The notes below the pieces were generated by a model. It searched no databases. It worked only from the letters and a program-made list of their open reading frames with translations, and was not told the DNA's origin. 6,777 bases of DNA from an uncultured Lachnospiraceae bacterium (GTDB taxonomy: Bacteria > Bacillota > Clostridia > Lachnospirales > Lachnospiraceae). Positions 1 to 6,092 of the stretch are shown here, in pieces (positions within the stretch are counted from its first letter, which is position 1; each line of letters starts with the position of its first letter). Location: contig CAJUHN010000220.1 of the NCBI GenBank assembly GCA_910585935.1, positions 1 through 6,777 on the forward strand, in the 5' to 3' direction. A program made the translations under genes and the position numbers.

Positions 1-60
1 CACCGCTTTCGCCTTGGCGGCTTAGAAGCGGGGGACTTCCTTGATGAGGTTAAATTCTAA
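1..60 (+). CDS. 3' end of an unrecognised protein (partial)
   Basis: Frame 1 is open from the window edge to a TAA at 58-60 and encodes the 19 residues HRFRLGGLEAGDFLDEVKF. Its codons are visibly GC-richer than the AT-rich spacer that follows, as expected for coding sequence. The tail has no membrane character, and I do not recognise the family from so short a piece. It would converge on the minus-strand gene at 300-893, with repeat copy 1 between them. It could be a chance open frame, but the abrupt composition change right at the stop argues that it is real. Confidence 0.6.
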   Translation, partial: HRFRLGGLEAGDFLDEVKF

Positions 61-131
61 CTGATAACACAAAATATAATTCCCCTTTCACAAAACAATA
101 AAAAAGTATTTCAAAAACTAACCCTTGGAAG

Positions 132-289
132 AAACTAGCGAAGGCAAGGAACTATTCCAAAAGAAACCCCTTGGAAGACGTCGGCACTTAGCAAACAGCC
201 CATTCGGGCTGTGCGCTTAGTACCGCTACGTCTGGAACGGAGCGAAAGCGCGGTTTCGTTGGAATAGTTCCTTGCCGTAGCGAACCTTT
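132..289 (+). repeat. Interspersed hairpin repeat, copy 1
   Basis: This GC-rich element lies between two convergent genes. It opens with AAACTAGCGAA and ends with AGCGAACCTTT. The outer stem is GGCAAGGAACTATTCCAA (143-160) paired perfectly with TTGGAATAGTTCCTTGCC (259-276). Inside it follow GAAACC/GGTTTC (163-168 with 252-257), AGACGT/ACGTCT, a mismatched middle stem, and an apical hairpin ACAGCCC-ATTC-GGGCTGT. The 3' side carries a GCGAAAGC motif (GNRA-type loop) at about 242-249. The same core recurs at 2924-3084, 3208-3369 and 6714 onward. Its right end is only 10 bp from the stop codon of the 300-893 gene. There is no ORF of note and no transposase inside. Confidence 0.9.
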
Positions 290-299
290 CACTTTTATT

Positions 300-893
300 T
301 CAAGTTGCTGAAGAAGATGAATCATCTTCTTCTATTTTATCAGAAAAAATAGGTTCTATATCCTCTAATTCATCCTCTTGTTGTTCCTCAACTAATGCCT
401 CCTTTTGTTCCTTTCTCTTGCTATAAAAATATCCAACTGAGAAAGCCACTATCAATAGCACTACTCCTACTGCTTGTGTACAAATTAATGTTGTATTAGA
501 CACCACTTCCATATCCATCTTACCTTCTAATGGAAGCTGTAACCACATTGTAATCGCAAGAAAGGGAATCGTTGCTAATTGAGTGATTTGAGCAAATATG
601 GCTACTTTATTCATTTCTGGCAAAAAAACTTGAAAACAAAAAATGATAAATAACAATAATACAACACAATTTCCTAATAAAATAGCCTTCCATGCCTTTT
701 TAACACGAGTAAAAAACACTGTTCCAACCCAGCCCCAAAAATATAAAACGGTAAATGGAGCTGCATATATCCATATCTTCCCAATAACTGGAAGCGCAGT
801 CATGACCCAATAAAAAAAGCCAATAATAATAGGAGAAACAGCTAATAAAACTAACATTCCTTTTTCTCTTAAATCGTCATAATTATTTTCCAA
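300..893 (-). CDS. Small multi-span membrane protein with acidic tail, function unknown
   Basis: The 197-residue protein (from TTG 893) has about five hydrophobic segments, near residues 13-33, 41-61, 69-90, 96-116 and 136-156. A basic stretch SKRKEQK (158-164) then leads into an acidic tail (168-191, many Glu/Asp) ending in SSSSAT. Basic residues right after the last helix suggest the tail is cytoplasmic. I recognise no catalytic or transport motif and cannot name a family. The frame also offers an upstream GTG at 911, but that would place the AGGAGG inside the coding sequence; TTG 893 sits 7 nt after that motif and is much the better start. The gene is monocistronic in view, diverges from the LiaF-like operon, and has its own promoter at 1008-1036. 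Repeat copy 1 lies just beyond its stop. Confidence 0.8.
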   Translation of the reverse strand: MENNYDDLREKGMLVLLAVSPIIIGFFYWVMTALPVIGKIWIYAAPFTVLYFWGWVGTVFFTRVKKAWKAILLGNCVVLLLFIIFCFQVFLPEMNKVAIFAQITQLATIPFLAITMWLQLPLEGKMDMEVVSNTTLICTQAVGVVLLIVAFSVGYFYSKRKEQKEALVEEQQEDELEDIEPIFSDKIEEDDSSSSAT

Positions 894-900
894 ACTAAAA

Positions 901-906
901 CCTCCT
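901..906 (-). promoter_or_regulatory. Ribosome binding site that decides a TTG start
   Basis: A perfect AGGAGG on the minus strand lies 7 nt upstream of TTG 893. It shows that translation of the membrane protein begins at the TTG and not at the in-frame GTG at 911, which lies upstream of this site. Confidence 0.8.
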
Positions 907-1007
907 AGCACTTTTTCTTTTCAATTCCATTTATGGAAATTTCTTTATTATTTCTATTGATTTCTTTCTGTCATTTTTAAGACACTTTCCATTTTTCTAT
1001 AACTGAA

Positions 1008-1036
1008 AGTTTACTCTAGTCCGCAAAAAAAGTCAA
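1008..1036 (-). promoter_or_regulatory. Sigma-A type promoter for the 300-893 gene
   Basis: On the minus strand, TTGACT (1036-1031, 5 of 6 to consensus) is followed by a 17-bp spacer and TAAACT (1013-1008, 4 of 6). Transcription would start near 1001, giving a leader of roughly 108 nt before TTG 893. That leader contains a 14-bp palindrome at 925-938. Confidence 0.6.
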
Positions 1037-1176
1037 TGAAGGCTTCTAAAATTTATTTTTTTCATAACTGGAATTTCTTTTATCTTTCATGTCTTCAATA
1101 TTATATCCTTACTTTATTCATTTTTATTTATGACATATGTAACTTGTATTCTAACACTGAAGCTAGTAAGATTATT

Positions 1177-1182
1177 TATAAT
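1177..1182 (+). promoter_or_regulatory. Possible -10 element of the LiaF-like operon
   Basis: A perfect TATAAT lies 76 bp upstream of the ATG at 1259, but no good -35 sits 16-18 bp before it. An alternative is TTGTAT (1144-1149), 17 bp, TAAGAT (1167-1172). The missing -35 may mean an activator is required, which would fit a stress-induced operon; that is inference. Confidence 0.3.
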
Positions 1183-1258
1183 AAAATATTAAGATATTTA
1201 TTTTTAGAATTTTCGTTAGCTGTCAGATATCGGAAAATTGGATTGAAAGGAGTTTAAT

Positions 1259-1939
1259 ATGAAAAACAAATCTAATAATATTTTAATAGGCACTTTTTTA
1301 ATTCTCATTGGAATTGGATTTGCGGGACGTGCTTTAAATTTATGGCATTTTAGCCTCTTTTTCCGTGGATGGTGGACATTATTTATCATTGTCCCATGCC
1401 TAGTTTCTGTTGCAAAAAATGGATTTAATCCTCTGCCTACTGCCGGTTTGATCATTGGGCTGTTATGGTTATTATCTGCATGGAACTTATTTCCTTCTTA
1501 TTTAATTTGGCGTTTATTTTTTCCTATTATTTTTATCATCGCTGGTGCGAATATATTATATAAAGATTCTGCCAGAAAAAAAAGAACGAAACAACGTATA
1601 AATCCAAAAGCACAAGCTGATACTCCAGAATATTCCGCAATATTCTCTTCTCAGGATATCACTTTTGATTATGAAACATTTAATGGCTCAACTATAAATG
1701 CTATTTTTGGAGGAATTGACCTCAATCTGAGAAATGCTTATTTTCAAGAAGATGTAGTTTTAAATTGTACTTCTGTCTTCGGAGGAATTGATATTCATGT
1801 ACCAGCTAATATCAATGTGCAGGTTTCCTGTATTCCTATTTTTGGCGGAGTTTCTAATAAAAGAAACGGCAATAATCCGGGTGCTCCTACTCTGTTTATT
1901 AATGCGACTTGTATGTTTGGGGGGATTGATATTCAATGA
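1259..1939 (+). CDS. LiaF-like membrane protein (LiaI/LiaF-type TM region plus LiaF-like C-terminal domain)
   Basis: A 226-residue protein. The N-terminal half is hydrophobic with about four membrane segments (near residues 8-24, 38-54, 62-76 and 80-100) and a WWTLFIIVP stretch at 38-46 typical of the LiaI/LiaF-like transmembrane region. A basic stretch, RKKRTKQR (106-113), separates it from a soluble beta-rich domain with four FGG motifs: FGGID at 150, 174 and 220, and FGGV at 195. These mark the LiaF/DUF2154-type beta-solenoid. In Bacillus, LiaF restrains the LiaS kinase in the cell-envelope antibiotic response; the same role here is only inferred, since no kinase or regulator gene is in view. 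AAAGGAG (1246-1252) lies 6 nt before the ATG. The stop overlaps the next start in ATGA, implying translational coupling with the 1936-2889 gene. Confidence 0.85.
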   Translation: MKNKSNNILIGTFLILIGIGFAGRALNLWHFSLFFRGWWTLFIIVPCLVSVAKNGFNPLPTAGLIIGLLWLLSAWNLFPSYLIWRLFFPIIFIIAGANILYKDSARKKRTKQRINPKAQADTPEYSAIFSSQDITFDYETFNGSTINAIFGGIDLNLRNAYFQEDVVLNCTSVFGGIDIHVPANINVQVSCIPIFGGVSNKRNGNNPGAPTLFINATCMFGGIDIQ

Positions 1940-2889
1940 ATTCTATTCAAAAAAGTATAAAATATTTTGCTATGGGCTTAGCGATTTTATTGGCATTAGG
2001 AATTATAGGAGGAATTACTACTATTATTTATGGTATTTATCATATGATAGATCGAAAACTTTCTCCTACTGAAATGACCGTCTGTGAACAAGTAGCTGTT
2101 TGTGAAACAACTGCGCTCACCTATGAAATGACAGAAGAAATTGATTTTTCTTTTGATACTCTTTCAGAATTAGATACTTATTTTATAGAGAATACAGATT
2201 TAGTGAATTTTTCTCGGATTTATGATGACATCAATTTTATCTCTATCAATATGAATTCTGGTAATATTATTATTCAGCCGGGTGGTGATTTTACTTTGAT
2301 AGCAGAAAATATGCCTCATGATTTCTATTGTGAAAATAATGATGGAACATTGATCGTAGATACTTCTTCTTCTGATTTTTTTAACAGCTTTCAAAAAAAA
2401 GGAACAAAAAGTAAATTAGTTTTAACTGTACCCGAAAATTTTTATACAGATTGTATCGACATCAAAAATGGAGCTGGCACTATTCTTATTGAAGGTGTGA
2501 ATACTGATAGCTTATATTTATCCACTGGCGCTTGCAAAACTCGTCTCTCTGGTGTTTCTGCTGAAGATGTCATTATAGAAGGCGGTGTAGGTGTTTCTGA
2601 ATTTGAAGAATGCACTTTTCGAGATGCAGATATCACTTGTGGAGTTGGAGTGATAAATTATGAAGGAACATTTTATGGAGATTGTACTATTTCAGGCGGT
2701 GTGGGCAAATCAGATTTTAATTTAAAGAATTCTTATAAAGATTTTATGGTAGATATCAGCACTGGATTAGGACACACCAGTGTTAATGGCAAAAATTATA
2801 ATTCTGATACTACACTCAATGAAGAGGCAGATAATTATTTATATATCTCTGGTGGTGTCGGAAATATTTCTGTAAAATTTGCTGATTAA
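1936..2889 (+). CDS. Membrane-anchored DUF4097-like beta-solenoid protein
   Basis: A 317-residue protein with one N-terminal membrane helix (about 11-38), a linker containing two cysteines (C50 and C56), and a long beta-strand-rich C-terminal region. From about residue 100 it shows repeating short strands with Gly turns: GAG 179, TGA 197, GGVGV 216, CGVGV 235, GGVGK 254, TGLGH 276 and GGVGN 306, mostly 18-22 residues apart, as in DUF4097-type single-stranded beta-solenoids. Few lysines precede the helix, so topology is uncertain; an outside C-terminal domain is likely. It overlaps the LiaF-like gene by 4 bp, with a G-rich stretch (1919-1924) 11 nt upstream as its weak Shine-Dalgarno. The beta folds of the two proteins are related in style, so a joint envelope-sensing role is a reasonable inference. 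No catalytic residues are seen. Confidence 0.8.
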   Translation: MNSIQKSIKYFAMGLAILLALGIIGGITTIIYGIYHMIDRKLSPTEMTVCEQVAVCETTALTYEMTEEIDFSFDTLSELDTYFIENTDLVNFSRIYDDINFISINMNSGNIIIQPGGDFTLIAENMPHDFYCENNDGTLIVDTSSSDFFNSFQKKGTKSKLVLTVPENFYTDCIDIKNGAGTILIEGVNTDSLYLSTGACKTRLSGVSAEDVIIEGGVGVSEFEECTFRDADITCGVGVINYEGTFYGDCTISGGVGKSDFNLKNSYKDFMVDISTGLGHTSVNGKNYNSDTTLNEEADNYLYISGGVGNISVKFAD

Positions 2890-2923
2890 TTTTATAAATA
2901 AAAGTTAGGAGAACACTTTGACC

Positions 2924-3084
2924 AAAGGTTCGCTTCGGCAAAGACCTATTCCAACGAAGCCGCGCTCTCGCTCCGTTCCAGACGCAGTGGACACTAAATT
3001 CGTAGCCCTTTACAGGACTACTCATTAAGTGCCAGCGTCTTCCAAGGGGCTTCTTTTGGAATAGGTCTTTGCCTTTGCTAGTTT
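2924..3084 (-). repeat. Interspersed hairpin repeat, copy 2 (minus orientation)
   Basis: The element is inverted relative to copies 1, 3 and 4. Its outer stem is GGCAAAGACCTATTCCAA (2937-2954) with TTGGAATAGGTCTTTGCC (3056-3073), perfectly paired but different from the copy 1 stem at two base pairs. Read on the minus strand, the core has GAAGCC/GGCTTC, AGACGC/GCGTCT, and an apical stem GTAGTCC/GGGCTAC that needs one U-G wobble. The GNRA-like loop reads GAGA where copies 1 and 3 have GAAA. It begins 34 bp after the stop of the DUF4097-like gene and may influence 3'-end processing or termination, but it has no U-tract of its own. Confidence 0.9.
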
Positions 3085-3207
3085 ATTGACAATTTTAAGA
3101 AAATCTAGAAAGCTAATGATATTGTCTGAAACTCTTATAAAAAATCCAATCATAACTAATATCTCTTATAACAGCAACATGTCAATTCACAAACTCACCT
3201 ATACTAC

Positions 3208-3369
3208 AAACTAGCGAAAGAAAGACCCCATTCCAAAAGAAGCCCCTTGGAAGACGCTGGCACTTAATGAGCAGCCCTAATGAGGGTTGCGAATTTAGTG
3301 TCCACTGCGTCTGGAACGGAGCGAAAGCGCGGCTTCGTTGGAATGGGGTCTTTCTGGAGCCACCCTTTT
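3208..3369 (+). repeat. Interspersed hairpin repeat, copy 3
   Basis: The left end is AAACTAGCGAA. The outer stem AGAAAGACCCCATTCCAA (3219-3236) pairs perfectly over 18 bp with TTGGAATGGGGTCTTTCT (3338-3355), yet it differs from copy 2 at about six positions, or fewer with a paired insertion. The core matches copy 2: GAAGCC/GGCTTC, AGACGC/GCGTCT, and an apical stem GCAGCCC/GGGTTGC with one G-U wobble. The right flank, GGAGCCACCCTTTT, is a diverged version of the AGCGAACCTTT end of the other copies. Confidence 0.9.
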
Positions 3370-3417
3370 TGGATAATATTTCCTTAACCTCGCGGAAAAA
3401 ATCTCCATTCTGAATTT

Positions 3418-5478
3418 TTATTCAAAATCAGCTTCTCTTAAAACTGTTAAATCAGAATCTTTATATTTTCTTGAAAATACAGTATCAAATAACTTCTTTA
3501 AATTTTTCTTTTCTGACTTTTCAATAGCTTTATTTACAATATATTTTATATCATCTATCTCTATACTGGTCTTTTTTGCGAATATTCCATCTATCTTAGC
3601 AGATAAAGCTAATGTTGCCATCTCATCAATGATATAATCCATTCCTTTTGCATATTCTCTAGCTTTTTCCACCCAGTCTGCTATATCATATTCTTTTAAT
3701 ATAATTTGATAATTAAAGCGTGTTTTAATATCTGGATTTTCTTTTAATAGATATTCTATATTTTCCTTTGTATCCTCTAAAACTACTATCATTCCTCCTG
3801 TATACTCTGACATCACATTCAATAATTCTTTTACTGTTGTTTTATTCATATCACTTGCTTGTTCAATTAGTAAATCTGCTTGATGTAAGCGGAGAATTGT
3901 TTCTGATATATCTTTATTATTTAAACGTCCTCCTGATATTTTTGCTACTTTTTTCCCTTTTTTATTTTCTGTTTTATTTATTTCTTTTAATAAATCTACT
4001 GCTAGCTTGGTCTTTCCAGACTTATGTTCTCCAATAATAATAATATTTTCTAAAAAAGAAGTTGTTTTCCCTTCTTTTCTTTGATCTATCTCTTCAAATA
4101 TCTCTGCTAATTGTGTTTCTACTCCCTGCATATGTAAAAATTGGGCAAAGATTTGTTTTCTTTCTTCTGATAATTCCTTTGACACAGGAACAGTTTCTGA
4201 TATCTCATTTGACCTTTCTTCCATAGTATCTCTAAATATTTCTTTTTCTTCTTGTTCCACATCTTCTTCATTAAAATTTGAAGATACCTCCTCTTGAAAA
4301 TTATTAGAATCATCAAAAGACTTTTCTTCTTGTTCTTTTGTTAAACGAGCTAATTCCTCTCTTTCTCTCTGCTCCTCTCTCATTCTCTCTTGTTGTCTTT
4401 CCTCTTTTTTTACTACCCTTCCATATTGCTTCACAATTTCTTCTATAGGCATATCCATCTGTAAATATTTTCTTGGCACACGATAAATATTATATTGTTC
4501 ATCTTCTCCTTGAGGTGATTCTGCCTCTTGAGAATCAAATTTCTCCTCTTGTGAATTTTTCGTATCTTCCTCTTGTTCTTCAAGACTTTCTTCTTGTTTT
4601 TCTTGTTCCTTTTCTTGTTTCTCCTCTTGTCTTTGTTCTTCCTGTTCTTCTTGTTCTATATTCTGTTCCTCTATCTTTTCTTCTCTTTCTTTCATTGTAT
4701 CATAATATTGAGCCTGAGTGAATAACTTCTCCTCTGACTGTGGTTCATTCTCTATTTCTTTCTCAAATTCTCTTTCCATCACTTTGGGAACTTGTTGTTC
4801 TTGTTTTTTTATTTCTTGTGAAAGAAAATCTAATTGATTCATTTGAGAAATATAAGTAGTCTGTGGCTCATATTGATGTCTATATCTTCCACGTTTATTA
4901 AAATCTGGTGGAACATAAATAGCTTTTAATTCTTTCGCTTTTTCCACATACTCTCCTTCTCCAAACCATAAAATAATTTCATCACACTCTGTAATACAAG
5001 CTTCTGACATACCCGCTTTATGATACAATCTAGCTAATTCATATGCCCAAATATCATCAAATTCATTTTCCTTATATTCTTCTAAAATCCTAATCAGTTC
5101 CTCAATAGGTTTTCCTTTTTTCTTTTCTAATTTATATAAAAGTTCATATCTACTTATATCCTTGGGAGCTATTTCCAAAAATTCATGGTAATACATCTCC
5201 GCTTCCTCTATCTTCCCCGCAATTATACTCAATTCTGTCAGTTTATATGCCAGACGTCTTCCCATTGGAGCACGTTGAAATGCGATAAGGAAAATCTCTT
5301 TTGCATCTTCATATCGTCCTATCTCAGCATAAGCACTCCCCACATTGGTCAACATCTTAACACTTTTCACTCTTTTCCAATCTATCCCATCTGCGATTCT
5401 AGCTGCTGCCATATAATCTTTTTCTTCTATTCTATCATTAATTTGTCTCGCTTTTTCATTGTATTCATACTTATCCAA
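3418..5478 (-). CDS. TPR / Glu-Gln-rich / degenerate SpoVK-like AAA+ protein
   Basis: A 686-residue soluble protein with no signal peptide. Residues 1-190 form helical TPR-like repeats (about 40-72, 75-107 and 144-172). Residues 220-440 are extremely rich in Glu, Gln and Lys (densest at 265-305) and likely coiled coil or disordered, broken by a conserved-looking island YRVPRKYLQMDMPIEEI (332-348). Residues 440-686 resemble the SpoVK/CbxX AAA+ fold: Walker A GEHKSGKT (483-490), Walker B position LLIEQA (536-541), the second core strand VVLED (565-569), and ENPDIKTRF (580-588) matching the family's ENPGLxSRF with the arginine finger R587. The usual Walker B Asp-Glu is Glu-Gln here, and no clear sensor-2 arginine is seen, so ATP binding without efficient hydrolysis is inferred. 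TTG 5478 is chosen because AAGGAG lies 9 nt upstream. Substrate and partners are unknown. It is transcribed alone from the promoter at 5603-5631. Confidence 0.85.
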   Translation of the reverse strand: MDKYEYNEKARQINDRIEEKDYMAAARIADGIDWKRVKSVKMLTNVGSAYAEIGRYEDAKEIFLIAFQRAPMGRRLAYKLTELSIIAGKIEEAEMYYHEFLEIAPKDISRYELLYKLEKKKGKPIEELIRILEEYKENEFDDIWAYELARLYHKAGMSEACITECDEIILWFGEGEYVEKAKELKAIYVPPDFNKRGRYRHQYEPQTTYISQMNQLDFLSQEIKKQEQQVPKVMEREFEKEIENEPQSEEKLFTQAQYYDTMKEREEKIEEQNIEQEEQEEQRQEEKQEKEQEKQEESLEEQEEDTKNSQEEKFDSQEAESPQGEDEQYNIYRVPRKYLQMDMPIEEIVKQYGRVVKKEERQQERMREEQREREELARLTKEQEEKSFDDSNNFQEEVSSNFNEEDVEQEEKEIFRDTMEERSNEISETVPVSKELSEERKQIFAQFLHMQGVETQLAEIFEEIDQRKEGKTTSFLENIIIIGEHKSGKTKLAVDLLKEINKTENKKGKKVAKISGGRLNNKDISETILRLHQADLLIEQASDMNKTTVKELLNVMSEYTGGMIVVLEDTKENIEYLLKENPDIKTRFNYQIILKEYDIADWVEKAREYAKGMDYIIDEMATLALSAKIDGIFAKKTSIEIDDIKYIVNKAIEKSEKKNLKKLFDTVFSRKYKDSDLTVLREADFE

Positions 5479-5487
5479 AATATTCCA

Positions 5488-5493
5488 CTCCTT
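5488..5493 (-). promoter_or_regulatory. Ribosome binding site supporting a TTG start
   Basis: AAGGAG on the minus strand lies 9 nt before TTG 5478. It makes that TTG the likely start of the TPR/AAA+ protein. Confidence 0.75.
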
Positions 5494-5602
5494 ATCTCTT
5501 TGTTCTTTCCTTTAAATTCATCTATACTAGCTTCTCTTTCTTCATTATTCACTTATGTAATGCTCTCTTATCTTATATTTTTAATAAATGCCCAACATTA
5601 TC

Positions 5603-5631
5603 AGTGTATCACACGGTAATATAGTTGTCAA
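5603..5631 (-). promoter_or_regulatory. Strong sigma-A type promoter for the TPR/AAA+ gene
   Basis: On the minus strand there is a perfect TTGACA (5631-5626), a 17-bp spacer, and TACACT (5608-5603), preceded by TGA to form an extended -10. The start site would be near 5596, leaving a leader of about 118 nt. Confidence 0.75.
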
Positions 5632-5707
5632 AATATAGCAGAACTTTTTAATAAAATCTTTTGTTTTTTTATTTTTTCTAAATAAAAAAATAAGTCACCA
5701 GAAAGCA

Positions 5708-5756
5708 AAAAAAGTTATCACATAACATTATAAAATGTTTCTGTGATAACTTTTTT
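5708..5756 (-). terminator. Intrinsic terminator, bidirectional in form
   Basis: AAAAAAGTTATCACA (5708-5722) pairs perfectly over 15 bp with TGTGATAACTTTTTT (5742-5756). The 19-nt loop can form a further AACATT-ATAA-AATGTT hairpin. Both strands have a T-run after the stem. No plus-strand gene precedes it, so it most plausibly ends the minus-strand unit that begins at the 6409-6437 promoter, and it insulates the TPR/AAA+ promoter downstream. Confidence 0.85.
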
Positions 5757-5959
5757 CTATATTCAGTTATTTATCTTCTAATTTTTTAATCGAAGGCATC
5801 TTTCTATTCCTACTTAACTATCTTTTCCTCTTATCTCTCCAAAAACTTTTTCTTTTTGAATGAGTATTTTCAAGATTTCCCTTATACATATATAAGATTT
5901 TTCTCTTTTATATTGATGTATTCTGTGCTTTAATACATTTCTGATTTCTTCCATCTTAC

Positions 5960-6049
5960 CTTGTGGATATTTTCTCATACATGTAAACAAAATTTTTAAT
6001 TTCTTTTGTACTATTTTGTACACATCTATAAGAAAATATTATCCACAAG
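5960..6049 (-). repeat. Large imperfect inverted repeat with a DnaA-box-like sequence in each arm
   Basis: The 34-nt left arm (5960-5993) and 37-nt right arm (6013-6049) match at 30 positions with four mismatches and one 3-nt bulge, around a 19-nt loop. On the minus strand two of the four mismatches become G-U wobbles. The right arm contains an exact TTATCCACA (6039-6047), and the left arm contains TGTGGATAT (5962-5970), 8 of 9 to the same box on the other strand. It could be an RNA stem, a DnaA titration site or a coincidence of repeat formation. Confidence 0.7.
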
Positions 6050-6092
6050 CTATGTACAAGGTCATCTTGAAATACTCTTCCTCTTATTTTCT

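Larger units (their letters stand above)
894..1258. other. Divergent intergenic region
   Basis: This 365-bp AT-rich spacer separates the minus-strand membrane protein gene from the plus-strand LiaF-like operon. It holds the minus-strand promoter at 1008-1036 and a weak plus-strand -10 at 1177-1182. It also has a short palindrome TTCCAT-TT-ATGGAA (925-938) in the minus-strand leader and a split inverted repeat ACTTTC/GAAAGT (984-989 with 1005-1010) overlapping the minus -10. The last two could be operators, but they are short and AT-rich. I saw no LiaR-type operator. The open frame at 1036-1257 has no ribosome binding site and is not taken as a gene. Confidence 0.6.
2924..3369. repeat. Head-to-head pair of repeat copies 2 and 3 between convergent genes
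   Basis: Copies 2 (minus) and 3 (plus) form a ~160-bp imperfect inverted duplication around a 123-bp AT-rich centre (3085-3207), in which I see no gene or convincing signal. They fill the 528-bp gap between the convergent genes ending at 2889 and 3418. The spaces at 2890-2923 and 3370-3417 are plain AT-rich sequence; the latter has only a 5-bp hairpin without a U-tract, so no ordinary terminator is seen for either gene. Confidence 0.8.

Noticed and set aside
122..178. 11-bp direct repeat CCCTTGGAAGA at 122-132 and 168-178
   Set aside because: The first copy lies just outside repeat copy 1 and could be a relic of an earlier element, but it is too short to support a claim and has no counterpart beside the other copies.
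132..289. Repeat copy 1 as a simple intrinsic terminator
   Set aside because: The hairpin is far longer and more complex than a terminator stem, has conserved internal loops, and is not followed by a U-tract directly after the stem.
1036..1257. 73-codon plus-strand open frame upstream of the LiaF-like gene
   Set aside because: It has no Shine-Dalgarno, a Phe/Ile/Tyr-rich composition typical of translated AT-rich spacer, overlaps the minus-strand promoter, and contains the likely operon promoter and ribosome binding site.
2816..3025. 69-codon minus-strand frame across the end of the DUF4097-like gene and repeat copy 2
   Set aside because: It is half antisense to a well-supported gene and half inside the hairpin repeat. 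Its Arg-rich composition merely reflects the GC-rich arm.
132..3369. CRISPR array or tRNA cluster as the explanation of the repeats
   Set aside because: Units are ~160 bp, far apart and in both orientations, without regular short repeats and spacers. They lack cloverleaf structure or a CCA-type acceptor end.
3768..4721. Plus-strand Leu/Phe-rich frames (3768-4037, 4473-4721) resembling membrane proteins
   Set aside because: They are antisense shadows of the Glu/Gln/Lys-rich coding sequence of the TPR/AAA+ gene (CTT/TTC/TTG repeats), with no ribosome binding sites.
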